A stretch of DNA of 64,000 bases from Phyllostachys edulis (lineage: Eukaryota; Streptophyta; Magnoliopsida; Poales; Poaceae). The notes beneath the pieces were generated by a model. The model made no database searches. It was not told the DNA's origin and saw only the letters and a program-made list of their open reading frames with translations. Location of the stretch: assembly GCA_036346405.1 (NCBI GenBank), contig CM070553.1:78060976-78124975 (forward strand). The letters run 5' to 3'. The translations under genes were made by a program, and so were the position numbers. This document shows positions 10,290 to 22,639 of the stretch, one piece after another. How positions within the stretch are numbered: the first letter of the stretch is position 1; every line of letters begins with the position of its first letter.

Positions 10290-12425
10290 ATCGACCTCCT
10301 TTCCTCACCTTTGATGAGGTCGTGCCGTTGGATCAAATCCAACCGCCACGACCTCCCCCTCAACCAAGGCCCCCAGACCTCCCCTTCGAGGTCCTCTTGA
10401 CCTCGTGGACCTCCTCGGGTCAGCGTGGGAGTCGACCTCCCACCTCATCAGTCACACCCCGCTGGATCAAAGATCCACGGTCATGACCTCCCATGCGTTA
10501 AATCCCAAAGACCTCCCGCCTTGTTGAGGTCTTGGCCCTTGGATTAAGATCCAACCGCCCGACCTCCCATGGTTATCCAACCTCAAAACCACCTTCCACC
10601 TTGGCGAGGTCATCATTTGTTGGATTTACATCCAACCGCTCCCGACCTCCTTTGTACTCACTTGAGGTCGTGGCGGTGGATTTACATCCAAAGGCCACGA
10701 CCTCCTCTGAAAAATTACAGCAAAGGTCCTCCCGCTTGATGAGGTCCATGCCCTTGGATTTGCATCCAAAGGCCATGACCTCCCCTCGATCTCTTATGTT
10801 CGCGTGCGATTAAGTCCCAACGGAGGTCCGCACTGCTGGATGGAGATCCAACGCTTTGGACCTCTGTCCATTTCCTCACGTCGCGTTTTCACGTTAAGGA
10901 GATCGGAGGCCACGACCTCCTCGCCCTTGATCGTGTGGTGGGACCTCCTCCGGCCACTTAAAACGAACGGTTCAAAACTCTCATCCGATGGCGGGACCTC
11001 TCCCGTGTCTTATCCAGCGGCCACTAAGACCTCCCTGTTCTTCTCCTTCCTCGCGGCGGGCAAGCTCGAGGTGCATTTATTATGTGTCCGACCTTGGGGT
11101 ACACTTCAATGACTCTTTCTTGACCGCATTTAATGCAGTCGACTTTTAGCCTCTCGAGTCAAGCCCGAGCCTGCCCCTTGTCGGCCCCATGTCTTGTCCA
11201 CCTCATGGACCCGCCAGTGGGCTAAGCTCACCATGGAGCTTAGCCCGACTCATCACCTTCAATCAGGTTATAAAGTACCCTTGAAGCCTCCCTTGGCTTC
11301 CTTTGCACCTAATTGACCTCGGCCTTGCACTTTGTGCGTGGTGAGCTCCTCCTCCACTAACACTCACTCACCTCACTAGTGGTCGCCATTGTTGATGTCC
11401 TTGGAGCATCTCGGTAGCTCAAGGGTTCCCGTGGCTCCCTCTTCCACCCTCGTTCATTTGTGCTCCCCAAACCTCTGAAGTTAACCCTAACTTAGTTTGT
11501 TTGGGCGCTTTTGAGAGGAGGACAAAGTCGGGCTTGAAGTCGGAGCTTTGGTCGTGGAGCCCTGTCTTCCCCAACTCCGGCCACCACCTCCACGACCTCC
11601 CGGCACCTTAGGACCACCGGGTAAACCCTGTTAGTCCTTTAGATCTTTGCACCCATGAATGATCTCATGAGCTTTTCTTGGCACAAGCTTGATTGTCGCA
11701 TGAGCTCGTTTTTGCATTTTCAGATTGTGGCCGTGCGGGGCGTATTGGTCCTCTCGGCTCGCCGCGTTCAAGGCCGTCATTGCTTGGTTGAGAGGAGGTC
11801 CGTTGGAGTGCGCATGGTTATTGCGAACCGCGGTACCATTGGATCTCGCCGGCGAGCTCTACATCGCCGGCGAGATCACTTCTTCACGCTTCGGGATTTT
11901 GTCGGATGTCGGCGTGTCATTGTCGTTTTAGGACATAACCGCCGTTTTAAATGCCCAATCATCGCTATCATTGGCGTCTTAACGCCATTAACCCCGCCCC
12001 TTTGCGTGCATTAAAACCCTCGCGGGACCTCCTCGTGGTCCCGGCGCGTGCTCTGCCCCGCCTTTGCTGCGTCGCGAGCTGCAGGATGTCGAGACCTCCT
12101 CAGGAGATCCGGAGCGTCCAAGACCTCCTTGGCGCAATCTTAGCCGTCGAGACCTCCTGGAGGTGCAGGCGTTGAGACCTCCTCTGGGACCTCCTCGAGG
12201 TCATCTCACCGCTGAGGACCTCCTTTTTAATCTGGTCCGTTCAGGACCTCCTTCCTGTTGTGGTCCGTTGGATCTCCCATCTACGACCCACGACCTCCCC
12301 TCACCTCGCGCATGTGCGTGGTTAGGAGGTCCAGACCTCTGGACCTCCCATGTGCGTGTGTGTTGTTCTCTTGGGAGGTCTGAGCCGTTAGATCTGTGAT
12401 CTGTGGCTCACGACCTCCCATGTCT
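10290..12425. repeat. GACCTCC-rich region in solo LTR
   Basis: Dozens of copies of GACCTCC, often paired with GAGGTC, in irregular spacing. Long open frames such as 10274-10486 and 12064-12399 arise from the repeat, not from coding constraint. Confidence 0.7.
11268..11275 (+). promoter_or_regulatory. TATA-like box in solo LTR
   Basis: GGTTATAAAGTACC precedes a C-rich leader, at a position comparable to TATA boxes in the other giant LTRs in the window. Confidence 0.45.
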
Positions 12426-13983
12426 TTGTGAGTGTTGAAATGCCAAGTAAAGTCTTAATAATAAATGAATAAGGTATAAACTTTAAAATTTCATATCTTT
12501 TTCTTCTTAAATCCAAATGAGGTCATTCAAGTTGTGTTAGCTCTATCTTGAACTTGACTTTAATCTAAAAATGATTATAAGTTGAGTTCAGCTCCAGAGC
12601 ACTGATTAGCCACTAGATTTTAAAACTCCTTTTAAATATACATTCAAATTAATGCTTAGCTTGTAAAATTCATAACTACTGCTCTGTAGGTTGTTTTTGA
12701 GTGAGACCAACTTTGTTGGTTTCCTCTATTAATGAACTCACTAAGAAAATTAGTTTTGAGCATGTTACTGTTAGAAGAATGAGGACTTGTGCATTATAAT
12801 TTTGTTCAAGTTCTTGTTTTTGAAAAATTATAGAAAGTGCAATATAGCTCCAAATGGGATGAACTCAATTGTGTTATTCATCTCACGAGGTGCTGGTTTC
12901 ACAGTAAAAATCTCAGCCTCACCACTTTTCTAGAAATTGTTGCCTCATAATAAAATTAGTGAATAGTGCGGTTTGGTATTTTTGTAATTGAGCAGAATTG
13001 TTTTGCTCATAACTTTTGCATTAAGAATCCAAATCCATTGGTTCTTGTTGCTAAATTCCTAAAATCACCCTCTTACTTCTGTAGAAATTTCAGAGAATTT
13101 GGAGTTCGTTTGCTGTGCTGTCTTGTTGTTTTTAAATCGTTCTTATCGGTTCTTTATCGTTTTTCCGTTAGGTTTCGACATTTGTGGTGATCCATAAGCG
13201 ACCCTCCGCAACAAAGTGACCAGCAGCAAGGCAAGCAGTTTGACCATTTCCATCATGTCCCATTACTTTAAAGCTTACTACTTTGTTTTACTTCTATGTA
13301 TGCATGCTACTTTGTGTTAAATGTCGCTAGCTTTCCTATAGTTGCATAATCTGTAGGAATTGTTATCCTCTACTACCAATGAGCCTAGGTTATTCGCTGT
13401 GGTTTGAGCTCGTTGGATGAGCTCTTATCACTTAGTAGTTGCGTTTAAACTGCTTAGACATGCTTAGCTATCGGTAGTAATGGGCGATCATCGACATAGT
13501 CGATGGTCTTGATCACACAAGTATAATCATTCCTCCTATATGTCCAGCACTTGTGCTTTGATTAATTGTAAAATCAAAACTGAAAATAAAATGTCGATTT
13601 AGACTTGGGCATATTGGATGGGTGGTGCGGTTCTTGGAATGTGGTGGTATGCCCTGGTCCCTAAGGACCAAGTACTTGGGTCACTAAGCCAAGCGCTTTT
13701 ATGCTAACCACACGAGGGGATATGGGACCTCTCTTGACTAAGTACTTTGGGAGGTGTTAATTATGAGTTTGGTTGGTGGGTATGTTTTAATAAAATCTGT
13801 GTGTGTAGTGTTGGGAGGGAGCATTGGCGGACCGGTTAGGGTCATCTAATGTGTCTTGTCCCGTGGGTTCTTGACTCGTAATTAGCATCGTCCATTGGAA
13901 ATGTCTCGTAGGACTTAGCCGTCTTAAGCATACCAAAGGTAGTGTGCCTAAAGGAAAGGCGATGCAGGCGTGTGGGTACATTG

Positions 13984-14040
13984 GTACACCCTGCGAGGAT
14001 AAAACTATTGAATAGCCTCGTCCTAGGTTATGGACATGCT
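13984..14040 (+). repeat. Conserved LTR module (solo LTR copy)
   Basis: Contains CTGCGAGG, ACTATTGAATAGCC and GGTTATGGACATGCT in the order seen in the other giant LTRs (54920-54987, 58681-58751 on +; 27364-27440, 30192-30263, 38601-38670, 46950-47003 on -). Confidence 0.65.
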
Positions 14041-14811
14041 TGGTAAGGTCGTTCAAGACTAGACTACAACCTTTAATTAAAACTTGACATGGTTGGTATG
14101 AGCGGGAGTTCATGCTATTGTTGTGGTGACTAAGGGTTAGTCACTTGAGTTTGTTCTTGTTGTTGTTATTATGTTATTATCGCGTTGTATTTCAACAATT
14201 AAAATGCTTTATCAAATTGCCTTCAATCTATTATGTTATGGCAAATGAAACTTGCTTTGTGCTAAAATGTAAGTCCAAAGCTCCATCCACTTAATTAAAG
14301 CTTGCATGTAGCTAAATTATAGTTACTGTTATCTTACACGTCGGTCTTGCAGTACAATAAACAAGTTATTGTACTCATCTGCTTCTTAACAAATTTGTTG
14401 CGGAGGGGCGGAGGTGAGCTCCAAGAGCCTTACTACGTACCACGTGTTCTTTGTTTCTTGACGACTAGCTTGGCGGTTCGATCGAGATGCCTAGGGGTTA
14501 AGGCACACCGATTGGCTTTGTGTTATAGCCATCTTTATGGCACTTTTGCTTCCGCTTGTGTATTCTTGTAACTTATTGCTATTTGGCCTAAGGGCCCTCT
14601 TTTGTAGTAGCTATTCCATATTAATATTAACCGGTTTGTTGCTTATGTTCTATGTGTTGTATGGAATTGATATATTCTTTTGTTGTGAGGTATGTATCTT
14701 GCATTCAGGGAGTATACATCTCTCGAGACCGAAGTTTATTCGGTTGATAATACTAGGTCAATTGGATGACTAAGTATTATGAGCCTAATAAACATCGGGT
14801 CTCACATGAAG

Positions 14812-16810
14812 TGGTTACGACAACCAATGAGGTACTGTTGTACCCGATGAGGTAGCGGCTACAACCTCTGAAATAGCGGCGGTGACCACGAGAGATGGTC
14901 GTGGAGACTCCAATGAGCAGTGCGACCAACGAGATGGTCGTGAAAGCTCCAAAGAACAAATGCGACTCTTGAGGAGGTCGCTCGACCATCGAGATGGTCG
15001 TGGATAGAACAGAGGCACCGCAAGCCTCTGGTCAAGATGGTGGCGGTTACATCCCACCGTCTTGGGAAAGGAGATCGTTGCGAGCGTTCCTCCGGTACCC
15101 AAAGAGAAATTCTGACGTAATCGGAAGAAGAAGAGTATTTCAACCTGCGCCGACTTCTTTGGGCTGCTTCCATCGTAGGGTCTTCGCTTTCGGATCTCGC
15201 GATCGAAGTCCCCATCCCAACGATATTCCCAATAGAGGGATACCTTTGATAATGAGCGTCTTGAGAAGGTTTGGTGGGACCAAGTCACGAGGGTAGACAA
15301 GTCAAGATCCGGAGTCGGTTTACTCGATGTTTGCTCGATCAACCATGAATGTAAGTACTTAATCGTACTTATATATACAGGTATAATCTTCTCTTGTTTC
15401 TCACCGTCTTTTCGTCTTGCAGAAAGCCATAGAGCAAATTGCTGTTGTCGGTGAATATCATCGACAACTTCTAGAGTCTATGACAGAAAAAGGAACTCGC
15501 AAACAGGCAGAGAGGTGGTAAGTCACTGCTATTCATAGTCACCTTGGATTTGACTACTTATATAGTGCTTACGGGATTTGTCATGGAAAAACTCACGACT
15601 AGGTAATGGTCGTAAAAGACTTATGACCAGTGGCTTTGTCGTAGAAGAACTTACGACTAGGTCAATGGTTGTAGAAGAACTTACAATCGATTGACCCATG
15701 CTCATGTCCTTTGTTATCCTTTGCGGGTTAAATAGTGGCGCTTAAGACCTTAGCCGACTCGCTCGATTATGAAAAGAGGAGTCGAAAAAGTTTAGGAAGA
15801 GGTATTAGACCTCAGGAGAAAGCTTAAAGAAGCTAACTCTGCAACCATGAAGTCGCAGAAAAATTAAGCGATAAGTCTTGAACTTAAGATCGCTTATATC
15901 TTTGATCTTTACCTAACTCTTGCTTCTTTTCGAAAAAGAAGACGAGACGAAAAAGCTCGAGAATGAAGTTAGAGAAAACTTGATTATTCACGAGCTTACT
16001 CGTATGTCCAAAAATAAAGATCAAAACCTTGAGACGCCGAGAACTTCGAATATCAAGTAAGTAATTCTTTACTGCAGTCCTTCTGAGTTATTTCCTTTTC
16101 TCACTTCCACTTCCTTTCTAGCAATGGACGTTAAATTGAGAGAACTTGAGATGAAATCGCGGATAAAGCCGTGATTTATAACCGCATCGTCCTTATTGCA
16201 AAGAAGAATGTAGAGGATATTGTATCATGGGAGAAAAAGTATCTTTGAGACCGTTGCTTCCCATAATGAAGAGGTCGAAGTTGGATTCTCAACTAGTGGG
16301 TAAGAAATTCTTTTACCCGTGATTATTTTTGTTTTCTTTTTCCTCTAGGAGTTTATTTTTGTTTGACCAATCTTATTTCTTGAGCAAGTGGTGAAAACAA
16401 AAAGCTCATGAGGCTTCGACTTGTACCCAACAGAGATGGAAGCAATGAAGATTAAACTTCAAGGAAACATCACGCTCTGAACAATGTGCTTGGTGAGCTA
16501 CATAGTGAGGAAAGACTCCTCAAGATGATACAATAGCTGCTCACACAAGTACCATTGGGGATCAAGTCGATTTTGCAAGATCTGGTGACCACTCAAGGCC
16601 AACCAAGTCAATCGATAAAGGAGGCGGTCGAAAGCGCGATAAGTTATGCATTAGCAAAACTTAAAGCTCATGACCCCAACCTTAATGTGCAACCACTCGG
16701 CCGACTTCAAGCGCTCTGAAGCGGAAGGAAGGCGTCGATGGAGGAGATGCAATCGGTTGGTAGGAAAGTTTGGAGGAGATGCAGTTGGGCTCTCCTCTTG
16801 AGTAGTCTGT
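14812..16810 (+). pseudogene. Antisense ORF of Tat element, 3' part
   Basis: Continuation of the gene split at 9749. A clear internal exon lies at about 15421-15515, bordered by CAG and GTAAGT, and includes KAIEQIAVVGEYHRQLLE. Later pieces are Lys/Glu-rich, consistent with the coiled-coil tail of this family. The intron after 15515 carries hairpin repeats (15585-15690). Several further GTAAGT-type donors occur (15342, 16055). Reading frames are broken and no clean full-length product can be read. Confidence 0.5.
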
Positions 16811-16862
16811 AATGAACTTGTGAAAAAGCAGTCTTTTGTTGATGTAATCCATCTTGTTCCTC

Positions 16863-17765
16863 GCAAATCATCTTGTCGAGTAGTTAGTAACTCAAAAGAT
16901 AATTAACTAATTTAAAGACTAAGAAATGAAGTCAAATGTGATGACTTTATCCTAGCCCCGACTATTTGCTTAGTTTGTGAAAACTAAGTAAATAGTTTTG
17001 TCTCTACAAATCATCTTGTCGAGTAGTTAGTAACTCAAAAGATAATTAACGAAATAAAGACTAAGAATTGAAATCAAATTATCCTAGCCCGAATATTTCT
17101 TTGAGTTTGTTTAGACAAACTAAGTAAATAGTCTCTGAAAAGGGTTTACGAAAATAGAGAGGTTTGTTTAACTTGTAGTTTTTGGGTCTCAATTGTCATG
17201 CAATTGGTCGAAAGGGTGGTAACGAGTTGACACTAGGAAGTTCCTTCTAGTGGGGCGGGACCACGTGCAAAGAGGAGAGGCTTCGACTAGGTAATGTTAA
17301 CATCTCAGACTAGTTTAATCAAATCAAGAACGGCAACTTGAGTTAAGCAAACGTCTAGAGGACTTTAAAATATTTACTCGTCCTTCTCCGGTGGACTCGA
17401 TAAGTCATCTGGTAGCAAGAGTAGGAAGCGAACAAAGCTAGAAGCTCCTTCCAAAGGTAGGACCACGTGCAGAGAGGAGAAACTTCGACTAGATGTGTCT
17501 CTTCCTCCCACCGCTTGAGATGAAACGAGTACACCCAAGACGGTTAAGCAAATCGAGAAAGTGCGCTCTTCTTAGAGTATTTTTCAAATTAATCAAGAAA
17601 TAAACTAAGGTGAAAAGAGTTGGCCTTCAAAAATATTTCGACTAAATAAAACCCGAGTTCTTTGTGTTGGCCATAAAAGCGAGTAACGAGTCGACACTAG
17701 GAAACTCCTTCTAGTGGGCAGGACCACATGCAGAGAGGAGAGGCTTCGACTAGGTGATGTTATCG
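16863..17765. repeat. Direct repeats between antisense ORF and integrase
   Basis: A ~140-bp unit is present twice (CATCTTGTCGAGTAGTTAGT at 16870 and 17013). A ~95-bp unit occurs at 17205-17300 and 17683-17765, with a partial copy near 17455 (shared AGAGGAGA...CTTCGACTAG). No coding signal. It is the non-coding zone between convergent gene ends. Confidence 0.65.
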
Positions 17766-17887
17766 CCTTCCGACCAAGTAAAGAAAATCGGGTGTTTAAA
17801 ACATAGTCGAAAAATAATGAAAGCACTACTCAAAAGTAAGACAATAGAGATAGAAAAAACACGATTCTTTATTGTCCGAATGGTCGG

Positions 17888-19071
17888 TTACACATAGAAC
17901 TTGCGTGGCGGGTCAATGTTCCAAAATTCGAGAGAACTCCGCCGTCTTCCATTGCCAATCGTCTCGAATCGACGAGTAACCCGACCAACGTAAGGACCTT
18001 CCCACTTGGGAGAAAGTTTGTTCCGATTAGACTTGGATTGGCAAAGCCTCAATACCAAGTCACCTCTGAAGAAGGTCATGAGGTTGAACCTTCGATCGTA
18101 GTATCTTCGCAGGCTTGTTGGTAGATTGCCGAGCGAATTAGGGCTGGTTTCTCCTTTCTTCAAGTAGATTAATATCATCTGCTCGAATTTGTTCTGGTTG
18201 GAGTCCGTGAATGTTTCACTGTGTTGACCGTATCTTTAGTTCCGGAGGAAGCATAGCTTCAAAGACCAAGACTAAAAAGAAAGGTGTTTCTCCTGTAGTC
18301 TGATCGTAGTTGTACGAATCGCCCATAATACAGGGTAATTCTTGTACCCAAGCCCCGAGCGCTTGATGAGCCGAGTCAAGACTCGAAGTTTTAATTCTCT
18401 CATTATTTGGCCGTTTGCACGCTCAATCGCCCCATTACTCGATGGGCCACGTAGCATAACATAACTTGGTACCCAACTCGTCAGAAAATTCACAAATTTT
18501 GCGCTTTCGAATTGCTTACCATTATCTGTAATTATTCGACTTGGTACTCCAAATCGAGTAATTACGCATCTCATCATAAACCGCTTTGTCGCTTGTTGTT
18601 ATCGATCCACAGTTCGCTTCAATCCATTTTGTGAACGTATCAATAGCCACAAAAGGAACTCAAACCTCCCGGAGCTTTAGGAAACGGTCCCGTGATATCA
18701 AGACCCCAAAGTTGCAAAAGGCCAAGATAGAGGTATTGTTTGTAATGCCCGAGCCGGTTGGTGTATTTGCTCGCTATGAAACTAGCATCGACACACTTTT
18801 AACCAACTCTTTAGCATCGTATAGGGTCATTGGCGGTAAAAACCTTGTCGAAAAGCCTTGCCGACCAACGCTCAGAGGAAGCATGATTTCCACAAATGCC
18901 ACCATGTATGTCGTGAAGGAGTGTTAATCCTTCGCTCTGAATGCATCGCATGAGCACCCCTTGAGTACCTCGCTTATAGAGAACTCCTTCGACCAAAGTA
19001 TACATTTTGGCTTTTCGGGATAAGCGATGCGCCTCGAGATCGTCTTGCATGTAACCCTTCAAGATAATCAT
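17888..19071 (-). pseudogene. Integrase of Tat element (frameshifted)
   Basis: Integrase inserts the retrotransposon cDNA into host DNA. From right to left on the minus strand: the zinc-binding segment at 18811-19071 (LLHDIHGGICGNHASS), a core segment at 18272-18577 with TDNGKQF (second catalytic Asp) and NGAIERANG (catalytic Glu), and a C-terminal segment at 17888-18178 (GDLVLR..., KLSPKWEGPY). The first catalytic Asp should lie in the poorly framed stretch 18586-18810. Each segment is in a different frame. Confidence 0.85.
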
Positions 19072-19265
19072 AGATGGGCGCCATCCATGTATCCTCGTAT
19101 TCTAGAGAGGCCGCCTCAATAGGAGGTGTCTCTCGCTCTTCGACCGAGAAGGCTTCGAGTTGTTCCAAGAAGACTCCTTTTGGTACTTCAGATCCGGAAG
19201 AAGCTATTCGAGCAAGTCGGTCTGCGAGGAAATTATCCTTTCGAGGATGAATTGTGCCTCGAAAC

Positions 19266-19712
19266 CTAAAAATGCTTTTCTAGCTTACGTATTCGATAAG
19301 TACCGAGACATTGTCGGGTTAGAGCACCTTTGGTACTCTTACCGACTTGATTCACGACTAGTTGAGAGTCTCCTCTCACGAGTAGTCGGCGAATCGAGAG
19401 CGCTTTCGCTGCTCGTATACCAGCTAGCAAACCTTCGTATTTTGCCACATTATTAGTGGCCTGAAAGTTTAATTGTATGGCATACTTTAAGGTCTCTCCG
19501 GTAGGAGATACCAGGACCACCCCAGCCCCCGAGCCACTTAAAGTAAGCGACCCGTCAAAGTACATCGTCCACTGGTCGTGGGAATCGATCGGGATCCCGA
19601 ATGAGTTCAGATTTGTCCATTCGGCGACAAAGTCTGCCAAGATCTGGGATTTAACGGCCGTCGACACGAAATGGATGTCGAACTCCCCAAGTTCGACCGA
19701 CCATTTTGCCAT
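19266..19712 (-). pseudogene. Second (archaeal-type) RNase H domain
   Basis: Shows MYFDGSLTLSGSGAGVVLVS, then NNVAKYEGLLAGIRAAKAL and LLVRGDSQLVVNQV, the Asp-Glu-Asp pattern of the additional RNase H acquired by Tat-lineage elements. It lies between the RT-linked RNase H and integrase. The frame is open for 148 codons, then degrades. Confidence 0.85.
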
Positions 19713-19905
19713 GCGTCCATTGCTTCCCTATTCTCGAGGATCGCTCCCAAGGGAAACTCGACAGACAACTAGTTTGTGCGCTGAAAATAATGCCGAGCTC
19801 CTCGAAGACATGAGGAGGGCATACAGAAGCTTTTGGACCTGAGGGTAACGCTCCTTAGGTCCGTGTAAAACTTCACTTACGTAGTAAACTGGTCGTTGTA
19901 CATTT

Positions 19906-20148
19906 TCACATTCTACAACCAGTATCTCCTGCGCTGACTGCCTGTGGCGTGGCAGCTAGGTAAACCAAGAGCGTTTCTTCTGGCCTCGGAGAGACCAGAA
20001 TAGGAGCACTCGTAAGGTACCTCTTGACATCCTCAAAGGCAGCGTTTGCCTCATTCGACCACTCAAAACTTTCATGTCTCCTTAGAAGTTTAAAGAAAGG
20101 TAGTCCCTTTTCTCCCAGTCGTGCGATGAAACGACTTAGAGCCGCCAT
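19906..20148 (-). pseudogene. RT-RNase H connection of Tat element
   Basis: Contains FFKLLRRHESFEWSNEANAA then APILVSPRPEETLLVYLAAT, the standard region after the RT thumb and the start of the Ty3 RNase H domain. Open for 80 codons, then shifted. Confidence 0.8.
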
Positions 20149-20214
20149 GCACCCAAAGGAGTTTGGACTTCTTTCCGTGTAGTTGAGGGCGATTTGTAAA
20201 ATGGCTTTTATCTT

Positions 20215-21078
20215 TTAGGGATTCGCTTCAATTCCTCGTATAGATACTAGGAATCCAAGCAATTTCAAAGAGATTCCAAACACACACTTCTCGTGATTAA
20301 GTTTTAAGCGATGTTTTACGAGATTGTCGAATGTTTCTTGTAGGTCGGTAATATGATTAAGTTTCTTGATGCTTTTGACAACTAAGTCATCAACATAGGC
20401 TTCTAGATTTCGGCCTAATTGAGATGAAAAAGTTACTGCATCAAGCGTTGAAAAGAAGCTACCATTTTTTAGACCAAATGGCATTTTGACATAGCAAAAT
20501 ATACCAAATGGTGTAATAAATGCGGTCTTTTCTTCATCGTCTAGACACATATTAATCTGGTGATATCCGAATATGCATCTAAAAACTTAACATTTCACAA
20601 CTGCGATAGAGTCAACCAACCGATCGATCTGAGGTAAAGGAAAATCGTCTTTTGGACAAGCTTTATTAAGATCAGTAAAGTCTACACACATACGCCATTT
20701 GCCGTTTGACTTTCTAACCATTACAGGGTTAGCCAACCATTCTGGATGGTTGACCTCTCTTATAAAGCCTGCTTTAAGTAGCTTATCCAATTCTGATTTA
20801 ATAGCATCTCGTCGATCAGGGGCAAATCTCCGCAATTTTTGTTTTACGGGTACTTTGTTAGGCCGTAAGGCTAGCCTGTGCTCGATCACCTCCCTGGGGA
20901 CTCCGGGCATGTCGGATGCTTGCCACGCGAATACATCTGCGTTAGCTCGGAGGAAGGTGATGAGGCGTCTTCCTATTTGGGGTCGGAAGTATCCCGATGA
21001 GCGATCTTGAGGGCTCCCTGCGTCGGAGGAACCTCTTTGACTTTGTCGTTCGGCTTTGGTGCGACTTTGAGGCTTCAC
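20215..21078 (-). pseudogene. Reverse transcriptase of Tat element
   Basis: Reverse transcriptase copies element RNA into DNA. The segment at 20587-21078 holds DVFAWQASDMPGVPREVIEH, AGFIREVNHPEWLANPVMVR and GKWRMCVDFTDLNKACPKDD (with the first catalytic Asp region). The segment at 20215-20550 holds TPFGIFCYVKMPFGLKN and the catalytic AYVDDLVVKS. A frameshift or small deletion separates them at about 20550-20590. The motif order and YVDD box are intact. Confidence 0.92.
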
Positions 21079-21179
21079 TTGCTAGTCGAAGGTCGACTTT
21101 CTTCTCGAGTTGGTATTTGTCCTACCATCTCAAGGGATCGACGATCGCAGTATCGCCATCTTCTTGTCACAATGGATTG

Positions 21180-21640
21180 TAATTACTCCTTTGGGACTGG
21201 CATCTTAATACATTGATATCCATAATGAGTAGCCATTAGGAATTTTGCCAAAGTTGGTCGTCCGAGTATGGCGTTATATGTCAGATCGAAATCGACCACA
21301 TCAAAGGAGATTTTCTCGTCACGAAATTACTTGGTGAACCAAATGTTAAAGGAAGAGAAACTTGACCAATTGGTTTGGTCAAGATCCCAGACAATCCCAT
21401 GGAAAGAGTATCGTCTCGGTCTTACTTTGGTCCCGGTACTTGCATGTCATCCAGGGCACTCGTAAATAAAATATTTAATGAGCTTCCACCATCAACCAAA
21501 ACTCGATTGACCCGACAATTGTTGATGGTGGGTTCGACCACGATTAGGTATCGACTGTCGAGTCGAAGGATCGGCGATCCTCTTCTCGAAAGAAATGGTG
21601 ACTTCCACCACTTGATAATTTATTGACGAGAGGAGGATCT
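21180..21640 (-). pseudogene. Protease region of Tat element
   Basis: On the minus strand VDFDLTYNAILGRPTLAKF and the following IKMPVPKGVITI match the end of the protease and the protease-RT linker in Tat elements. The active-site Asp upstream (near 21480-21620) is not cleanly readable because of frame breaks. Confidence 0.65.
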
Positions 21641-21784
21641 ATGGAGTTTACCTCGCGTCAACGTGACCTTGGCCGTCGCTTTGATTCATATGTCGATGAT
21701 CCCGTAGATGTGTTCAATGGTGTGTTGCGGATCTTGAACAGCATCTCCTCTTCGTCATCGAAGATTTATGACCACTTGTTTGAC

Positions 21785-22596
21785 CTACACTTTCGAGGGT
21801 GGGAAGTGGTCCTTGTCGCTGTAGTAGTCTTCAAGCTTTCGTTGGAAGACGGCGATTCTGAAGGTCATGCCCTTCCTTTTTATGGAAAGGACACCACCTA
21901 GGCTTATCATTTTTCCGATCGGTAGCTTACCTTTGCCTCTGCTTGGTGTGTGGCTTGATGTGCGTGGCTCTTTATCATTCATGACCAATACCTCCTTGGA
22001 ACCGCTGGGTTTTGACCCTTCATCTTATTCTTGGACTTTTTGCTTTCTTATCCTTCTTCTTACCAACCGCTTTGGCTCTCGAGATGGATTGTCTTCACGA
22101 TCAATTGTGTTGTTCCACTCGACCGCCTCAGAGGCAGTAGCATATCGATCGGCCATTTCGAAGAGTTCGGCGACAGAAGTAGGAGGATTTAAAGCAATAT
22201 CCTCTGTTATCCTTCTACTACGGACTCCCTGCTTGAAAGCCCTGATGACAGATGAATCAGAAACTTCCGGAATTGAGTTACGAACCTGACTGAAGCGCTT
22301 GATGAACTGGCGCAATGTCTCGTTGTCGTTCTGTCTCATCCGGTGCAAGTCGTCCTCCTTTCGTATGCGATTGTATGTGCCTTGAAATTTGCGATGAGAA
22401 GATCGCAGAGATGTTGCCAAGAATAGATCGACTCGAGTGGTTGGTTTAGTAACCACGATCGAGCGGATCCTTCAAGCACAGTTGGAAGGTAATTTGCCAT
22501 CAAATGCTCTCCCCCTCTTCCTGCTCGAACAGCTGTTGTGTAAATTTGAAGGAATTCGATGGGATTTTGGGAACCATCAAACTTCTCCATGTTCAC
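21785..22596 (-). pseudogene. Gag (capsid region) of Tat element
   Basis: Gag forms the virus-like particle. The segment at 22336-22596 includes EKFDGSQNPIEFLQIYTTAV and GSARSWLLNQPLESIYSW. The segment at 22025-22456 includes FQGTYNRIRKEDDL, NETLRQFIKRFSQVRNSIPE and VIRAFKQGVRSRRI. These are the retrotransposon gag (PF03732-type) landmarks. One frameshift near 22400 separates them. The tail 21785-21988 is basic and lies before the protease. Confidence 0.85.
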
Positions 22597-22639
22597 TTTG
22601 GTCGAAAACGAGGTGGCAATGAGCGGCTCGGAGATCGGC

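Larger units (their letters stand above)
9755..14806 (+). mobile_element. Solo LTR (~5.05 kb) of a giant-LTR Ty3 element
   Basis: Starts TGTAACATCCCAAATG and ends GGGTCTCACA, flanked by TSD TGAAG at 9750-9754 and 14807-14811. There is no second LTR, PBS or polyprotein, so it is most simply a solo LTR left by LTR-LTR recombination. Orientation is + from the TGTAAC start, the TATA-like box at 11268 and the conserved LTR module at 13984-14040. It interrupts an exon of the antisense ORF. Open frames within it follow GACCTCC-rich repeats and are not genes. Confidence 0.85.

Noticed and set aside
10274..11112. Plus-strand ORFs in the solo LTR
   Set aside because: Composed of GACCTCC repeats; composition artefacts.
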